64,000 nucleotides of DNA from Streptomyces violens (GTDB lineage: Bacteria > Actinomycetota > Actinomycetes > Streptomycetales > Streptomycetaceae). The translations under genes were made by a program, and so were the position numbers. Shown here piece by piece: positions 8,903 through 16,936 of the stretch. The stretch lies in contig NZ_JOBH01000013.1 in NCBI RefSeq assembly GCF_000717745.1, positions 1 through 64,000 of the forward strand, given 5' to 3'. The notes beneath the pieces were generated by a model. The model saw only the letters and a program-made list of their open reading frames with translations, did no database searches and was not told where the DNA came from. Numbering within the stretch: position 1 is the stretch's first letter; every line of letters begins with the position of its first letter.

Positions 8903-9273
8903 GCCCCCTCCAAGGGGTCCGCCTTGTGAACGTGCAAGAACGCAACAGCACTTCGCCTCGGCGGCGCCCCCGTGCGGGAGTGGGGACTTCGGGGATTGAA
9001 CCGTTGGCACGGAGCCTGGTCAAGGGGGTTCGAGGGTCACGGATATGAACTCCGGTCACCTAACCGAACGATTTTACTCTCTCTTGACCCCACGCCTCGT
9101 TGTCGTGCCCGCGATGGCGCCCGCACCATGAGCGGACACTTCGCCAGGCTCCACCCATCAAATCCGCACAGAAAAAAGCACCACACGGGAGCGGGATCCC
9201 GTGCGGTGCAGGAGGGGAGGCCGTATACGGAGGCACACGACAGGTCGTATGACGGACCGCGTACGGAACGGCG
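8903..9273. other. Intergenic region: symporter promoter and aminotransferase terminator
   Basis: No gene in these 371 bases. The left part, read on the minus strand, is the upstream region of the symporter and contains a TAAAAT (9071-9076) in a locally AT-rich patch. The right part holds the terminator at 9172-9209. Confidence 0.6.
9172..9209 (-). terminator. Intrinsic terminator of the aminotransferase gene
   Basis: On the minus strand GCACCGCACGGGA pairs with TCCCGTGTGGTGC (9178-9190 with 9197-9209 on the plus strand; one G-T wobble), with a 6-nt loop, followed by six T (plus-strand AAAAAA 9172-9177). A classical rho-independent terminator, uncommon in its T-run for this GC-rich genome. 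Confidence 0.85.
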
Positions 9274-10557
9274 TCAGCGAAGGGCCGCGCCCAGCCGCCG
9301 CAGACCTTCCCGGATCTCCTCCGGGGAGTGCGTCACGAAGGACAGCCGCATGGTCGCCGCGTCGGCCTGCCCCGCGAAGAACGGTGCCCCCGGGACGTAC
9401 GCGACGTCGTGCTCGACCACCGACGGCAGCAGCTCCGTCGCGTCGTACCCGGCCGGCAGCTGCGCCCACACGAACATGCCGCCCGTGGGACGGTTCCAGC
9501 GCGAGCCCTCCGGGAGCGCGTCGCCCAGCCCCGCGAGCAGCGCGTCCCGCCGCTCGCGGTAAGCGACCCGTATCCGGTCCAGGTGCGCGGGCAGATCGGC
9601 GTGCGCCAGGTAGTGCGCCGTGGCCGCCTGGTCGATCGTCGAGGTGTGCAGGTCGGCGGCCTGCTTGGCGATCACGCAGGCGCGTCGCAGCGCGGCGGGC
9701 GCGCGCAGCCAGCCCAGCCGCAGCCCCGGCGCCATGATCTTGGAGAACGAGCCGAGCAGCGCCGTACGGTCCTCGGCGCCCGGGAAGGTCGCCACCCACG
9801 GCACCGGCTCGCCCTCGAAGCGCAGCTCGCCGTAGGGGTCGTCCTCCACGATCCACAGCCCGCGGCGCGCAGCCACCGCGCCGATCGCGGCACGGCGCTC
9901 GGCGGGCAGCGTGCGCCCGCTCGGGTTCTGGAACGTCGGCACGGTGTACAGCAGCTTCGGCCGCTCCCGCGCGACGATCTCGTCCAGCGCCTCGGGGTCC
10001 AGCCCGTCGTCGTCGCACGGCACGGACACCACCCGGGCGCCCGCGAACGAGAAGATCTGCAGGGCCGCGAGGTAACAGGGCGCCTCCACCACGACCGTGT
10101 CGCCCGGCTCCAGCAGCGCGGTCGACAGCAGCGTGAGGGCCTGCTGCGAGCCGGTGGTGATCAGCAGGTCGTCGGGGTCGGTGGCCAGGCCGCGCGCCGT
10201 GGCCCGCGCGGCGACGATCCCGCGCAGCGCCGGGTCGCCCTCGGTGGTCGAGTACTGCAGCACCTGCTGCGGCCGGTCCGCCAGTACGTGCCGGAAGGCG
10301 TCGGCGATGCCGTCCGTGTCGAACAGCTCCGGAGCCGGCAGCCCGCCGGCGAACGAGATCACCTCGGGCCGCGCGGTCAGCGCCAGGATCTCCCGCACGG
10401 GCGAGGCCCCGGTCCGCGATGCCCGCCCGGCGAGCCCGGGAACGGGTGCTGCGGGTACGGGTGCTGCGGGTGCGGAACCGGCGGCGAAGTCGGCGGTAGT
10501 GGCCAGGGGTACGGCCGTGGAGGCGGTCGTGGCAGTGGCGGATGCGGCTCCGGGCAT
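9274..10557 (-). CDS. PLP-dependent class I aminotransferase (MocR/LysN-like domain)
   Basis: Fold-type I aminotransferase, 427 aa. Recognised by ISFAGGLPAPELFD, QYSTTEGDPALR, ITTGSQQALTL, VEAPCYLAALQIF, TVPTFQNPSGRTL, EDDPYGELRF and the PLP-lysine motif GSFSKIMAPGLRLGW. These are typical of 2-aminoadipate/aromatic-type aminotransferases related to MocR effector domains, but there is no N-terminal HTH. The first 50 residues are a low-complexity Ala/Thr/Pro leader. The ATG at 10557 has GGAG 9 nt upstream; a TTG at 10572 is possible but less likely. Substrate unknown: 2-aminoadipate, kynurenine or branched-chain amino acids are all possible. Confidence 0.88.
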   Translation of the reverse strand: MPGAASATATTASTAVPLATTADFAAGSAPAAPVPAAPVPGLAGRASRTGASPVREILALTARPEVISFAGGLPAPELFDTDGIADAFRHVLADRPQQVLQYSTTEGDPALRGIVAARATARGLATDPDDLLITTGSQQALTLLSTALLEPGDTVVVEAPCYLAALQIFSFAGARVVSVPCDDDGLDPEALDEIVARERPKLLYTVPTFQNPSGRTLPAERRAAIGAVAARRGLWIVEDDPYGELRFEGEPVPWVATFPGAEDRTALLGSFSKIMAPGLRLGWLRAPAALRRACVIAKQAADLHTSTIDQAATAHYLAHADLPAHLDRIRVAYRERRDALLAGLGDALPEGSRWNRPTGGMFVWAQLPAGYDATELLPSVVEHDVAYVPGAPFFAGQADAATMRLSFVTHSPEEIREGLRRLGAALR

Positions 10558-10637
10558 GGTGGCTGGCTCCAATCGCTCGTCTCGCGCGCGCCGTTAACCG
10601 GCGTTAGCTGCAAGGCACAGGGAGCTTATGTCTCCGG

Positions 10638-10832
10638 GTGTGCGTCTCGCACAGGTATCCGCATTGTGGGCACTCGTGGGGCTCCTGCGCACTCCAACTC
10701 CCTCCGGGGGAGGCGGCGTCGGGGGAGGTGCGACGCCGGACGGGGGAAGGCCGAGCCCCCTCGGCCGGGACGGCGATCCAGTCGAGAGGGCCCGTTGCGG
10801 TGGTGCGGTGTGGTGAGGCAATGGAGTTGTAG
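10638..10832 (+). CDS. Possible small ORF, uncertain
   Basis: A 64-codon GTG-started ORF with moderate GC3 bias, clearly better than the other frames here but below that of the flanking genes. It contains Cys/His near the start (CVSHRYPHCGHSWGSC, a C-x8-C-x5-C spacing), then an Arg/Gly-rich tail. No clear ribosome-binding site. It occupies the 348-base gap (10558-10905) between the DUF397 gene and the aminotransferase, which otherwise contains nothing I recognise. May be non-coding. Confidence 0.2.
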   Translation: MCVSHRYPHCGHSWGSCALQLPPGEAASGEVRRRTGEGRAPSAGTAIQSRGPVAVVRCGEAMEL

Positions 10833-10905
10833 AGCTGTGAAGTTGTGGGGTGGTGCGGATCTGGGTGCGGAATGCGGACTTCTGAGGGGCTGGACGACGG
10901 GCCGC

Positions 10906-11115
10906 TCAGGCCACGTCGTACGAACCGGCGCCGACCTCCGCCACGAACGTGCTCCAGGCGGCGGTGTCGAACGTCAGGCGGGGGCCGTCGGGGTCCTTGG
11001 AGTCGCGCACCGCGATGGCCTCGGTCGTCGGGACGGCGATCTCGACACAGGCGCCGTTGCCGCCGGAGTACGAGGACTTCGTCCAGGAAAATGCGGAATT
11101 GGGCTTGGTTGCCAT
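10906..11115 (-). CDS. DUF397 domain protein
   Basis: 69 aa. The family signature is plain: WTKSSYSGGNGACVEIAV, then VRDSKDPDGPRLTF and WSTFVAEV. The ATG at 11115 follows GGAG with a 5-nt spacer. DUF397 proteins in Streptomyces are encoded beside XRE/DUF5753 regulators, as here (regulator at 11355-12221, same strand, 239 bases upstream), and at some loci behave as small regulators or toxin-like partners of that protein. Likely soluble and cytoplasmic; its action here is inferred from the pairing only. Confidence 0.92.
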   Translation of the reverse strand: MATKPNSAFSWTKSSYSGGNGACVEIAVPTTEAIAVRDSKDPDGPRLTFDTAAWSTFVAEVGAGSYDVA

Positions 11116-11354
11116 GTTTGCTCCGACTCGCTCTGGGTTGCCGCGACTTGGCGCGGATTCGGTATGCATGACGCTACGCGCCAACATCACCGACGCCAGA
11201 GGGGTGTCACTCATTCGTATGGCATATTCCTTGATCTCTTTTCAAGGAAACCAGCGCAGGTGTACCGTGCCCGCTTCCATTCCGGAATTCGCTATTCGAC
11301 CGCCTTGCGGGCCGTTTCCCGCCAGGTGAAGCCCCGGTGGATCGGCCCGACGCC

Positions 11355-12221
11355 TCACCTCGTGCTGTCGGCGTGCTGCTTGGCGGCCTCGGCGATGAAC
11401 TCCCGGCTCTGATCGGCGTTGAGCGCCTGAGCCCGCAGATGCTCGTACATGATCGTGTACTTGTGCACGTCGTTGGTCTTCTCCAGGTACAGGTCGCTCG
11501 TCACGCCCTCGATGTAGACCACGCTGGAGTCGGCCGCGTCGTCGAACTCCAGGATCGAGAACGTGCCGGACATCCCGGCGTGCGCGCCTGTGTCGTACGG
11601 CAGCACCTGAACCGTCACGTGCGGCAGCTTGCTGATCTCCACGAGGTGTTCCAGCTGCTCGCGCATGATGAGGTGGCTGCCGACGACGCGGCGCAGCGCG
11701 CTCTCGTCCAGCACGACCCACAGCCGCAGCGGGGTGTGCGGATCACTGACCCGCTCCTGGCGCCGCATGCGCACCTGGATGCGCTTCTCCAACTGGTCCG
11801 GCGCCAGCTCCGGGACGGTCCCCGGGATCACCGCCTCCGCGTAACCGGGCGTCTGCAGCAGCCCGGGCACGAGCAGCGATTCGTACACCCGCAGCGAGGC
11901 GGCCTCGGTCTCCAGGCCGATGTAGACGCTGTACGGGATGTCGCCGAAGGCGTGCCACCAGCCTTGCTGGCGCGAATCCTTCGCCATCTGCATCAGCGAA
12001 TCGACGATGCGGTGATCCTCGACTTCGTACACCCCGCAGAGGTCTCGGACGTCGCGCTGGCTGATGCTGCGGCGGCCGTTCTCGAGCCTGCTGATCTTCG
12101 ATTGCGAGACCAGCAGCCGCTCCGCGACCTCCTCCGCGGTCATGCCCTTGAGCTCCCGGAGCCTGCGCAGCTCCTGGCCCAACCGGCGTCGCCTGACGGT
12201 GGGATTCACATTGGACGCCAC
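11355..12221 (-). CDS. XRE-family HTH regulator with DUF5753
   Basis: 288 aa. The N-terminal helix-turn-helix (about 8-65) includes RRLGQELRRLRELKGMTAEE and LLVSQSKISRLENGRRSIS. It is followed by the DUF5753 ligand-like domain (about 90-280), recognised by VYESLLVPGLLQTPGYAEAV, RQERV, LDESALRR and VQVLPYDTGAHAGMSGTF. The GTG at 12221 with GGAGG 10 nt upstream gives the usual family length; the frame stays open far upstream but loses any family resemblance. It probably controls itself and the DUF397 gene. Many Streptomyces carry dozens of such pairs, often linked to development or antibiotic control. Confidence 0.92.
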   Translation of the reverse strand: MASNVNPTVRRRRLGQELRRLRELKGMTAEEVAERLLVSQSKISRLENGRRSISQRDVRDLCGVYEVEDHRIVDSLMQMAKDSRQQGWWHAFGDIPYSVYIGLETEAASLRVYESLLVPGLLQTPGYAEAVIPGTVPELAPDQLEKRIQVRMRRQERVSDPHTPLRLWVVLDESALRRVVGSHLIMREQLEHLVEISKLPHVTVQVLPYDTGAHAGMSGTFSILEFDDAADSSVVYIEGVTSDLYLEKTNDVHKYTIMYEHLRAQALNADQSREFIAEAAKQHADSTR

Positions 12222-13016
12222 GGGACGTGCACCTCCGGCTCCGGACTGCTGTTTTTTCCTGTTCAGCAGATTGCCACCACCGGTCGGCGCCGCGCTGGGA
12301 AATGGCCGGACAAGGTGGGCACGGGTACGAGACGCCCTACGGGATGCGCGGGGCCGGACGGCGCCCACTGCGACGTACGGGCGGATACCGGGAGCGCGTA
12401 CGGGAGCGTGCACGCGGGGCGCGTACGGAAGCGGAAGCGGAACCGGCGCCCCTGGGCCCGGGCCGGGGCCTGGAAGGCGGTGTGCGGCCCGTACGTGCCT
12501 GCTGGGGGGCCGCGGGAGCACCGTTGGGCCGCCGGGCCTGCAAGGCGGCCCGAGGGGGCCGGAAGGGCGGGAAAAGGGCGCGGGGTGGTGGACCCGCCGT
12601 CGTCCAGAACGGAAGGTCCACCACCCCGCGCTTGTTGCGGCTCCCGGACGGGATCTGGGGACGGTGCTGCGGTGTGTTGCCGGGTGCTGCGTTGCCGGCT
12701 GTTCGGCCGCCGGGTACTGCGTGTTGGCGGCCGGTTCGGTACCGGGCGCTACGTTGTCGATGCTGCGGTCGTGCGTGAGGGGTGCTGCTGCGGACGGGAC
12801 GGGTCCGCGCGGGCAGCCGTCGCGCGCTGCCTGCCGCGCGGGCGGTGCTCGTGCCGGTGCCGCCCTGGGGTCGGCGGCGTCCTGCTGCTGTCCCGTCCTG
12901 TGAGGTGCGTCCGGTTCCTGTCCGTCCCGGTCCTGTCCACCCCGGGAGCTGCCCTTCCCGGGGGCCTGTCAGCCCGGTTCTGTCCTGCTGTCCGTACCGG
13001 GGTGCTGTCCGTCCGG
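12222..13016. other. 795-base region without a recognisable gene
   Basis: Lies between the XRE regulator start and the GPP34 stop, both minus strand. Extremely GC-rich and low in complexity; open frames exist on both strands but none shows the codon bias of the neighbours or a family match. From about 12632 to 12800 it is built from TGCTG/TGTTG-like words. The only strong structure is the 17-bp hairpin listed next. The right part may be a 3' untranslated region or a decayed C-terminus of the GPP34 gene. Confidence 0.6.
12578..12631. terminator. 17-bp perfect inverted repeat, probable terminator
   Basis: GCGCGGGGTGGTGGACC (12578-12594) pairs perfectly with GGTCCACCACCCCGCGC (12615-12631), loop 20 nt. 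It is 386 bases past the GPP34 stop and about 357 bases before the XRE start, so on the minus strand it could end GPP34 transcription and insulate the XRE gene. No T-run on the minus strand; TTGTTG follows on the plus strand. Confidence 0.55.
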
Positions 13017-13778
13017 CTAACGGGCGCCGACGCGGGCCATGCTGCCCCGCATTGGCTGGGCCGGAACGCCTGGCGTCCCGTCCGTGGCCCGAGCGGCCGG
13101 CTGCCTGCCGGCTCCGGGGCCCGGTCCCGCCGCCGTTGCGCGCCTCGGCTGCGCCGCGACGCCGTTCTGCACGTCCATGACAGCGTGTGCGACCAGCCCG
13201 CCCATGGGGTCGTGCCGGATGAGATCCCGGAGGCGGGAGCGCGATGAACGCCCCTCGTTCCCGGGGTACAGGTGCTTGCCGAGACCGACCGCGTGGGCCA
13301 GTGCGGCGAGCGCCGCGGTCCGCGGGTCCGGTGGTACGCCGGTGCGGATCGCGTTGTCCAGCCGGGTCCTGATTTCCCGGCTGATGGCCGTGTCCGTCGC
13401 TTGGTAGCGAGTCGTCGGCAGTACTCCGCACATCTGACCCGCCACGGCATGCACCATGCCGCACCGCTCCAGATGCGTGAGGTAGGTCTGGCGCAGCCCC
13501 AGCCGGGGCCCGCCGATCCAGTGGACCGCGCGCACCGGGCTGCCGCGCCGTCGCAGCAACTCGAGCGCCGAATCCAGTGTCGGATCTCCAGTCGGCCGTG
13601 GCAGTACCACGGCGATACGATCCCCGTCAGGGGCTATCCGTCCCGCCAGAGCCAGCTCCACTAGCTGGGCCCCGGCCAGACCGAGGTCGAGCGACTGCGG
13701 CTGCGCTGTGGTTCCCGTGGCCGGGTCCAAAGCGAGCAGCAGAAGCTCCTCCGGAATTGTTCTGCGGCTCCTGCCCAT
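13017..13778 (-). CDS. GPP34 (GOLPH3/VPS74-like) family protein
   Basis: 253 aa. The N-terminus IPEELLLLALDPATG, then GLAGAQLVELALAGRIAPDGDRIAV and a later winged-helix-like part (RQTYLTHLERCGMVHAV) match the bacterial GPP34 family. Eukaryotic relatives bind PI4P at the Golgi; bacterial roles are undefined, though many actinobacterial copies lie near membrane or signalling genes. The last 50 residues are low-complexity. The neighbours are unrelated; the plus-strand carboxypeptidase gene begins 240 bases away in the opposite direction. A second GPP34 gene lies at 26839-27456. Confidence 0.82.
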   Translation of the reverse strand: MGRSRRTIPEELLLLALDPATGTTAQPQSLDLGLAGAQLVELALAGRIAPDGDRIAVVLPRPTGDPTLDSALELLRRRGSPVRAVHWIGGPRLGLRQTYLTHLERCGMVHAVAGQMCGVLPTTRYQATDTAISREIRTRLDNAIRTGVPPDPRTAALAALAHAVGLGKHLYPGNEGRSSRSRLRDLIRHDPMGGLVAHAVMDVQNGVAAQPRRATAAGPGPGAGRQPAARATDGTPGVPAQPMRGSMARVGAR

Positions 13779-13931
13779 CCATGCCTCCCCGCGTGGATGA
13801 ATGACAGGGTGACCCCTCTCACATTCATCTGTCGAGAGTGCGTGGGTGATTCGGCAGGGAACCGGTAGGTATGTCGTTCTCGTCTACTCGGTGGGCGGCA
13901 GCCTCTGAGGGCGGGGCGCGAGCCCCGGACA

Positions 13932-13951
13932 GCGCGGCTGCGCAGCCGCGC
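13932..13951. promoter_or_regulatory. 20-bp perfect palindrome upstream of the D,D-carboxypeptidase gene
   Basis: GCGCGGCTGCGCAGCCGCGC is its own reverse complement. It lies 67 bases before the GTG of the carboxypeptidase gene, in the divergent region with the GPP34 gene. It could be an operator or a cruciform/RNA hairpin; no regulator is known to me for this motif. Confidence 0.4.
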
Positions 13952-14017
13952 TTCTCGCACACAGGACACTTGGCAACACTGGGCAGATCAGCAGCGCGAC
14001 GTATGAAGGAGATACCG

Positions 14018-16816
14018 GTGGCGGGCGAGTCCCCCGACAGGTCGGAGCAGAAGCAGTCGTCGGGGGAGACGGCGGAGAGCGAACGCGATCCGCGGCTCGC
14101 GGTCTTCCGTGATGCACCGACGGATACGGAGACGTCCGAGGAGGAACCCGAGTCCGGCGAGGCATCCGAGGAGACGTCCACGGAAACGCCCACGGAGACG
14201 TCCGCGGAGCCGGATTCGGTTGCGGCGGCCGGGGAGAAGCGCGATTCCGAGGGCGACCGGGGCGGCCAGGAAGGCAGCCGGGGCGGCTCGGGCGGCTCGG
14301 AGGCTCCCGAGGGTGGCTCGGACGCTCCTGAGGGTGGCGAGAGCGGTGATGCTCGGCTCAAGGCGGCGGTGGCCGCTTGGGTGGCGGGCAAGGACGCCCC
14401 TGAGGGCGCTGAGGGCGCGGAGTCGGGCGAGGGCGCCACTGAGGGCGCTTCTGGCGCCGCTGAGGCCCCTGCGGGTGACGAGGCCGCCGAGGGCAAGGCC
14501 GGCTCCGAAGCGGAGTCCGCGCTGCCCGTACGGAAGCCCGGCGGCAAGGCCAAGAAGGGCGCCGGCCGGTCGGACCAGGCGACGGCCGTCTTCGGCACCG
14601 TGGCACCGAAGCCGGCTCCGGCCGATGACGCCACCCGAGTGTTTGCTGCCGTAAAGCCGAAGGGTGGGGAGGGCGAAGAGAAGGCTCCCGCCAAGGCCGC
14701 CGAGAAGGACCCGGAGAACGGCGCCAAGAAGGACGCGGAGGCTCGGAAGGCCACGGCGGCTGCGATCCCCAAGCGGTCCGAGACCGCCAAGAAGGCCGAA
14801 GCCGCCGCCGCGTCCAAGGACACCGAGTCCACCGGCAGCGCGGACAAGAAGGACGCCACGAAGGACGCCGATAAGGACGTCACGGAGGGCGCCAAGAAGG
14901 GCGACGGAGGCGGCGCCAAGAAGGACGCTGAGGGCAGCAAGGAGTCCGCAGGCAGCAAGACGTCCGAGGGCACCAAGGAGTCCAAGGGCGACGAGCAGCC
15001 CAAGGGCAGCACGGATGCCAAGGACGCCAAGACCGCCAAGGACGCCAAGCCCGCCGAGGATGCCAAGGGCACCGCATCCGCCGCCAAGAGCAGCAAGGCC
15101 GGCAAGGTCGGCGAAGACAGCAAGCCCGGCGAGGAGCCCAAGGACGCCGGTAAGCCCGGTAAGCCCGGTAAGGAAGACGCCGAGAAGTCCGGTTCCGGTA
15201 AGGAAAAGGACGCCGCCGAGAAGTCCGGCAAGGCGTCCGCCGAGCGGGACGCCGAGCGGACCAGCCAGTTCGTCGCGCTGAAGTCGGCGGACGAGCGGCC
15301 GGTCAAGCCGCCGAAGCCGGTCGGCAAGGCCGTCGCCAAGCCGACCGCCAAGCCCGGCGCCGCCTCGGACATCGCGAAGGCCCCGGGCGGCACCGCCGCG
15401 TCCGCCCCGCTCCCGCCGGCCGCCGAGGCCACGGCCCCGGCGCGCCCCGGCCCCCAGCCGGCCGCGCAGCCGTCGTCCGCCGCCCCCGAAGGGGCCCCGC
15501 TGCCCGAATCCGAGCGTACGAAGCAGCAGCCGCTGCCCCCGCTCGACCTGCTCGCGCAGCTCACCAACACCCCGCCGCCGCCCGAGACCCCGATCCGCAC
15601 CATCGTGCGGCGGTTCAAGATCTGGACCCCGCTGGCCCTGCTGCTCCTGCTGATCTTCGTGATCGTGCAGGCCGTGCGCCCGCTCCCGGACCCGGCGCTC
15701 GCGCTGACCTCGGACGCGACGTACTCCTTCGACGGCGGCAAGCCGTCCCTGCCCTGGCCGACCGAGGGCCAGGCGTACGTCGAGGTGTCCGGCCTGGGTC
15801 CGATCGGCTCGTACGGTGCGCAGAAGCCGATCCCGATCGGCAGCGTCGCCAAGACGATGACCGCGTACATCATCATGCGCGACCACCCGCTGAAGCCCGG
15901 CAAGAAGGGCGACATGATCCGGGTGGACAAGCAGGCCGAGGAGGACGGCAAGAAGGGGGCCGGGCACGGTGACGAGTCGGTCCTCGACACCGTCAAGGAA
16001 GGCGATTACATCTCGCAGAAGGACGCGCTGTCCGCGGTCATGATCCCCTCCGCGAACAACATCGCCCGGCTGCTGGCCCGTTGGGACGCCGGTTCCCAGG
16101 AGGCGTTCGTCAAGAAGATGAACGCCACCGCCAAGGACCTCGGCATGAAGAACACCACCTACACCGACCCCAGCGGTCTGATCGAGACCACCGTCAGCAC
16201 CGCCCAGGACCAGGTGAAGCTGGGCAAGAAGGCGATGGAGATCCGCTCGCTGGTGGACATCACCAAGCTGCCGACCTGGACCGACCCCTCCGGCAAGACC
16301 TGGCGGAACTTCAACACCCTGCCGCCGTACAACAACGCGATCGGCCTCAAGACCGGCTCCACCTCGAAGGCGGGCGGCAACCTGCTCTTCGCCGGCCGGC
16401 AGCAGGTCGGTGACACGACGCAGCTGATCGTCGGCGCGGTGCTCGGCCAGCACCGGCCGCCGATCATCGACACCGCCAACGCCATCAGCAAGGACCTGCT
16501 CACGACCACCCAGGGCGCCCTGGAGGACCGTACGGTCGTGAAGAAGGGCGATGTCGTCGGTCTGGTGGACGACGGCCTCGGCGGCACCACACCGGTCGTG
16601 GCGACCGAGGACCTCAAGGCGGTCGGCTGGAATGGCCTGACGGTAAAGCTGGGGCTGACGGACAAGGGCAAGGCCATCCCGCACACGGCGAAGGCCGGTA
16701 CGGAGGTCGGCGTGCTGACGGCGGGCAGCGGTCCGGGCCAGGCCTCGGTCCCGGTGGCGCTCCAGAAGGACCTCGCCGAACCGACCTTCGGCGCCAAGCT
16801 CACGCGCGTGGGCTGA
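14018..16816 (+). CDS. D-alanyl-D-alanine carboxypeptidase (PBP5-like) with very long cytoplasmic tail
   Basis: Class C low-molecular-weight penicillin-binding protein that trims the terminal D-Ala of peptidoglycan stem peptides. 932 aa, more than twice the usual 400. The GTG at 14018 follows AAGGAG with a 6-nt spacer. Residues 1-530 are low-complexity Ala/Lys/Glu/Ser/Pro sequence with many short Lys-Asp-Ala repeats, so highly charged and probably disordered. One transmembrane helix (about 533-553, WTPLALLLLLIFVIVQAV) puts the catalytic domain outside. Active-site motifs are S609-VAK612, S678-A-N680 and K778-T-G. A 12-bp hairpin terminator follows at 16842. Similar long-tailed paralogues occur in Streptomyces; the tail may contact cytoplasmic division or sporulation proteins, by inference. 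Confidence 0.93.
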   Translation: MAGESPDRSEQKQSSGETAESERDPRLAVFRDAPTDTETSEEEPESGEASEETSTETPTETSAEPDSVAAAGEKRDSEGDRGGQEGSRGGSGGSEAPEGGSDAPEGGESGDARLKAAVAAWVAGKDAPEGAEGAESGEGATEGASGAAEAPAGDEAAEGKAGSEAESALPVRKPGGKAKKGAGRSDQATAVFGTVAPKPAPADDATRVFAAVKPKGGEGEEKAPAKAAEKDPENGAKKDAEARKATAAAIPKRSETAKKAEAAAASKDTESTGSADKKDATKDADKDVTEGAKKGDGGGAKKDAEGSKESAGSKTSEGTKESKGDEQPKGSTDAKDAKTAKDAKPAEDAKGTASAAKSSKAGKVGEDSKPGEEPKDAGKPGKPGKEDAEKSGSGKEKDAAEKSGKASAERDAERTSQFVALKSADERPVKPPKPVGKAVAKPTAKPGAASDIAKAPGGTAASAPLPPAAEATAPARPGPQPAAQPSSAAPEGAPLPESERTKQQPLPPLDLLAQLTNTPPPPETPIRTIVRRFKIWTPLALLLLLIFVIVQAVRPLPDPALALTSDATYSFDGGKPSLPWPTEGQAYVEVSGLGPIGSYGAQKPIPIGSVAKTMTAYIIMRDHPLKPGKKGDMIRVDKQAEEDGKKGAGHGDESVLDTVKEGDYISQKDALSAVMIPSANNIARLLARWDAGSQEAFVKKMNATAKDLGMKNTTYTDPSGLIETTVSTAQDQVKLGKKAMEIRSLVDITKLPTWTDPSGKTWRNFNTLPPYNNAIGLKTGSTSKAGGNLLFAGRQQVGDTTQLIVGAVLGQHRPPIIDTANAISKDLLTTTQGALEDRTVVKKGDVVGLVDDGLGGTTPVVATEDLKAVGWNGLTVKLGLTDKGKAIPHTAKAGTEVGVLTAGSGPGQASVPVALQKDLAEPTFGAKLTRVG

Positions 16817-16841
16817 CCCGGCGCCCCGCCCCGTACGCACC

Positions 16842-16870
16842 GCAACGCCCCGGTTCCGCCGGGGCGTTGC
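16842..16870 (+). terminator. Hairpin terminator after the carboxypeptidase gene
   Basis: GCAACGCCCCGG (16842-16853) pairs perfectly with CCGGGGCGTTGC (16859-16870), loop TTCCG, 26 bases past the stop and 66 bases before the next gene. Confidence 0.85.
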
Positions 16871-16936
16871 GCGTACCGTAGGGCGGGCGATCCGTCCGGG
16901 GCGCCAGACCCGATTCCGACCGCTCGGGAGCCCGCC

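Noticed and set aside
12337..13464. Large minus-strand ORF across the gap and the GPP34 gene
   Set aside because: Overlaps GPP34 in another frame and reads as Arg/Gly/Pro repeats; the GPP34 frame has the family motifs.
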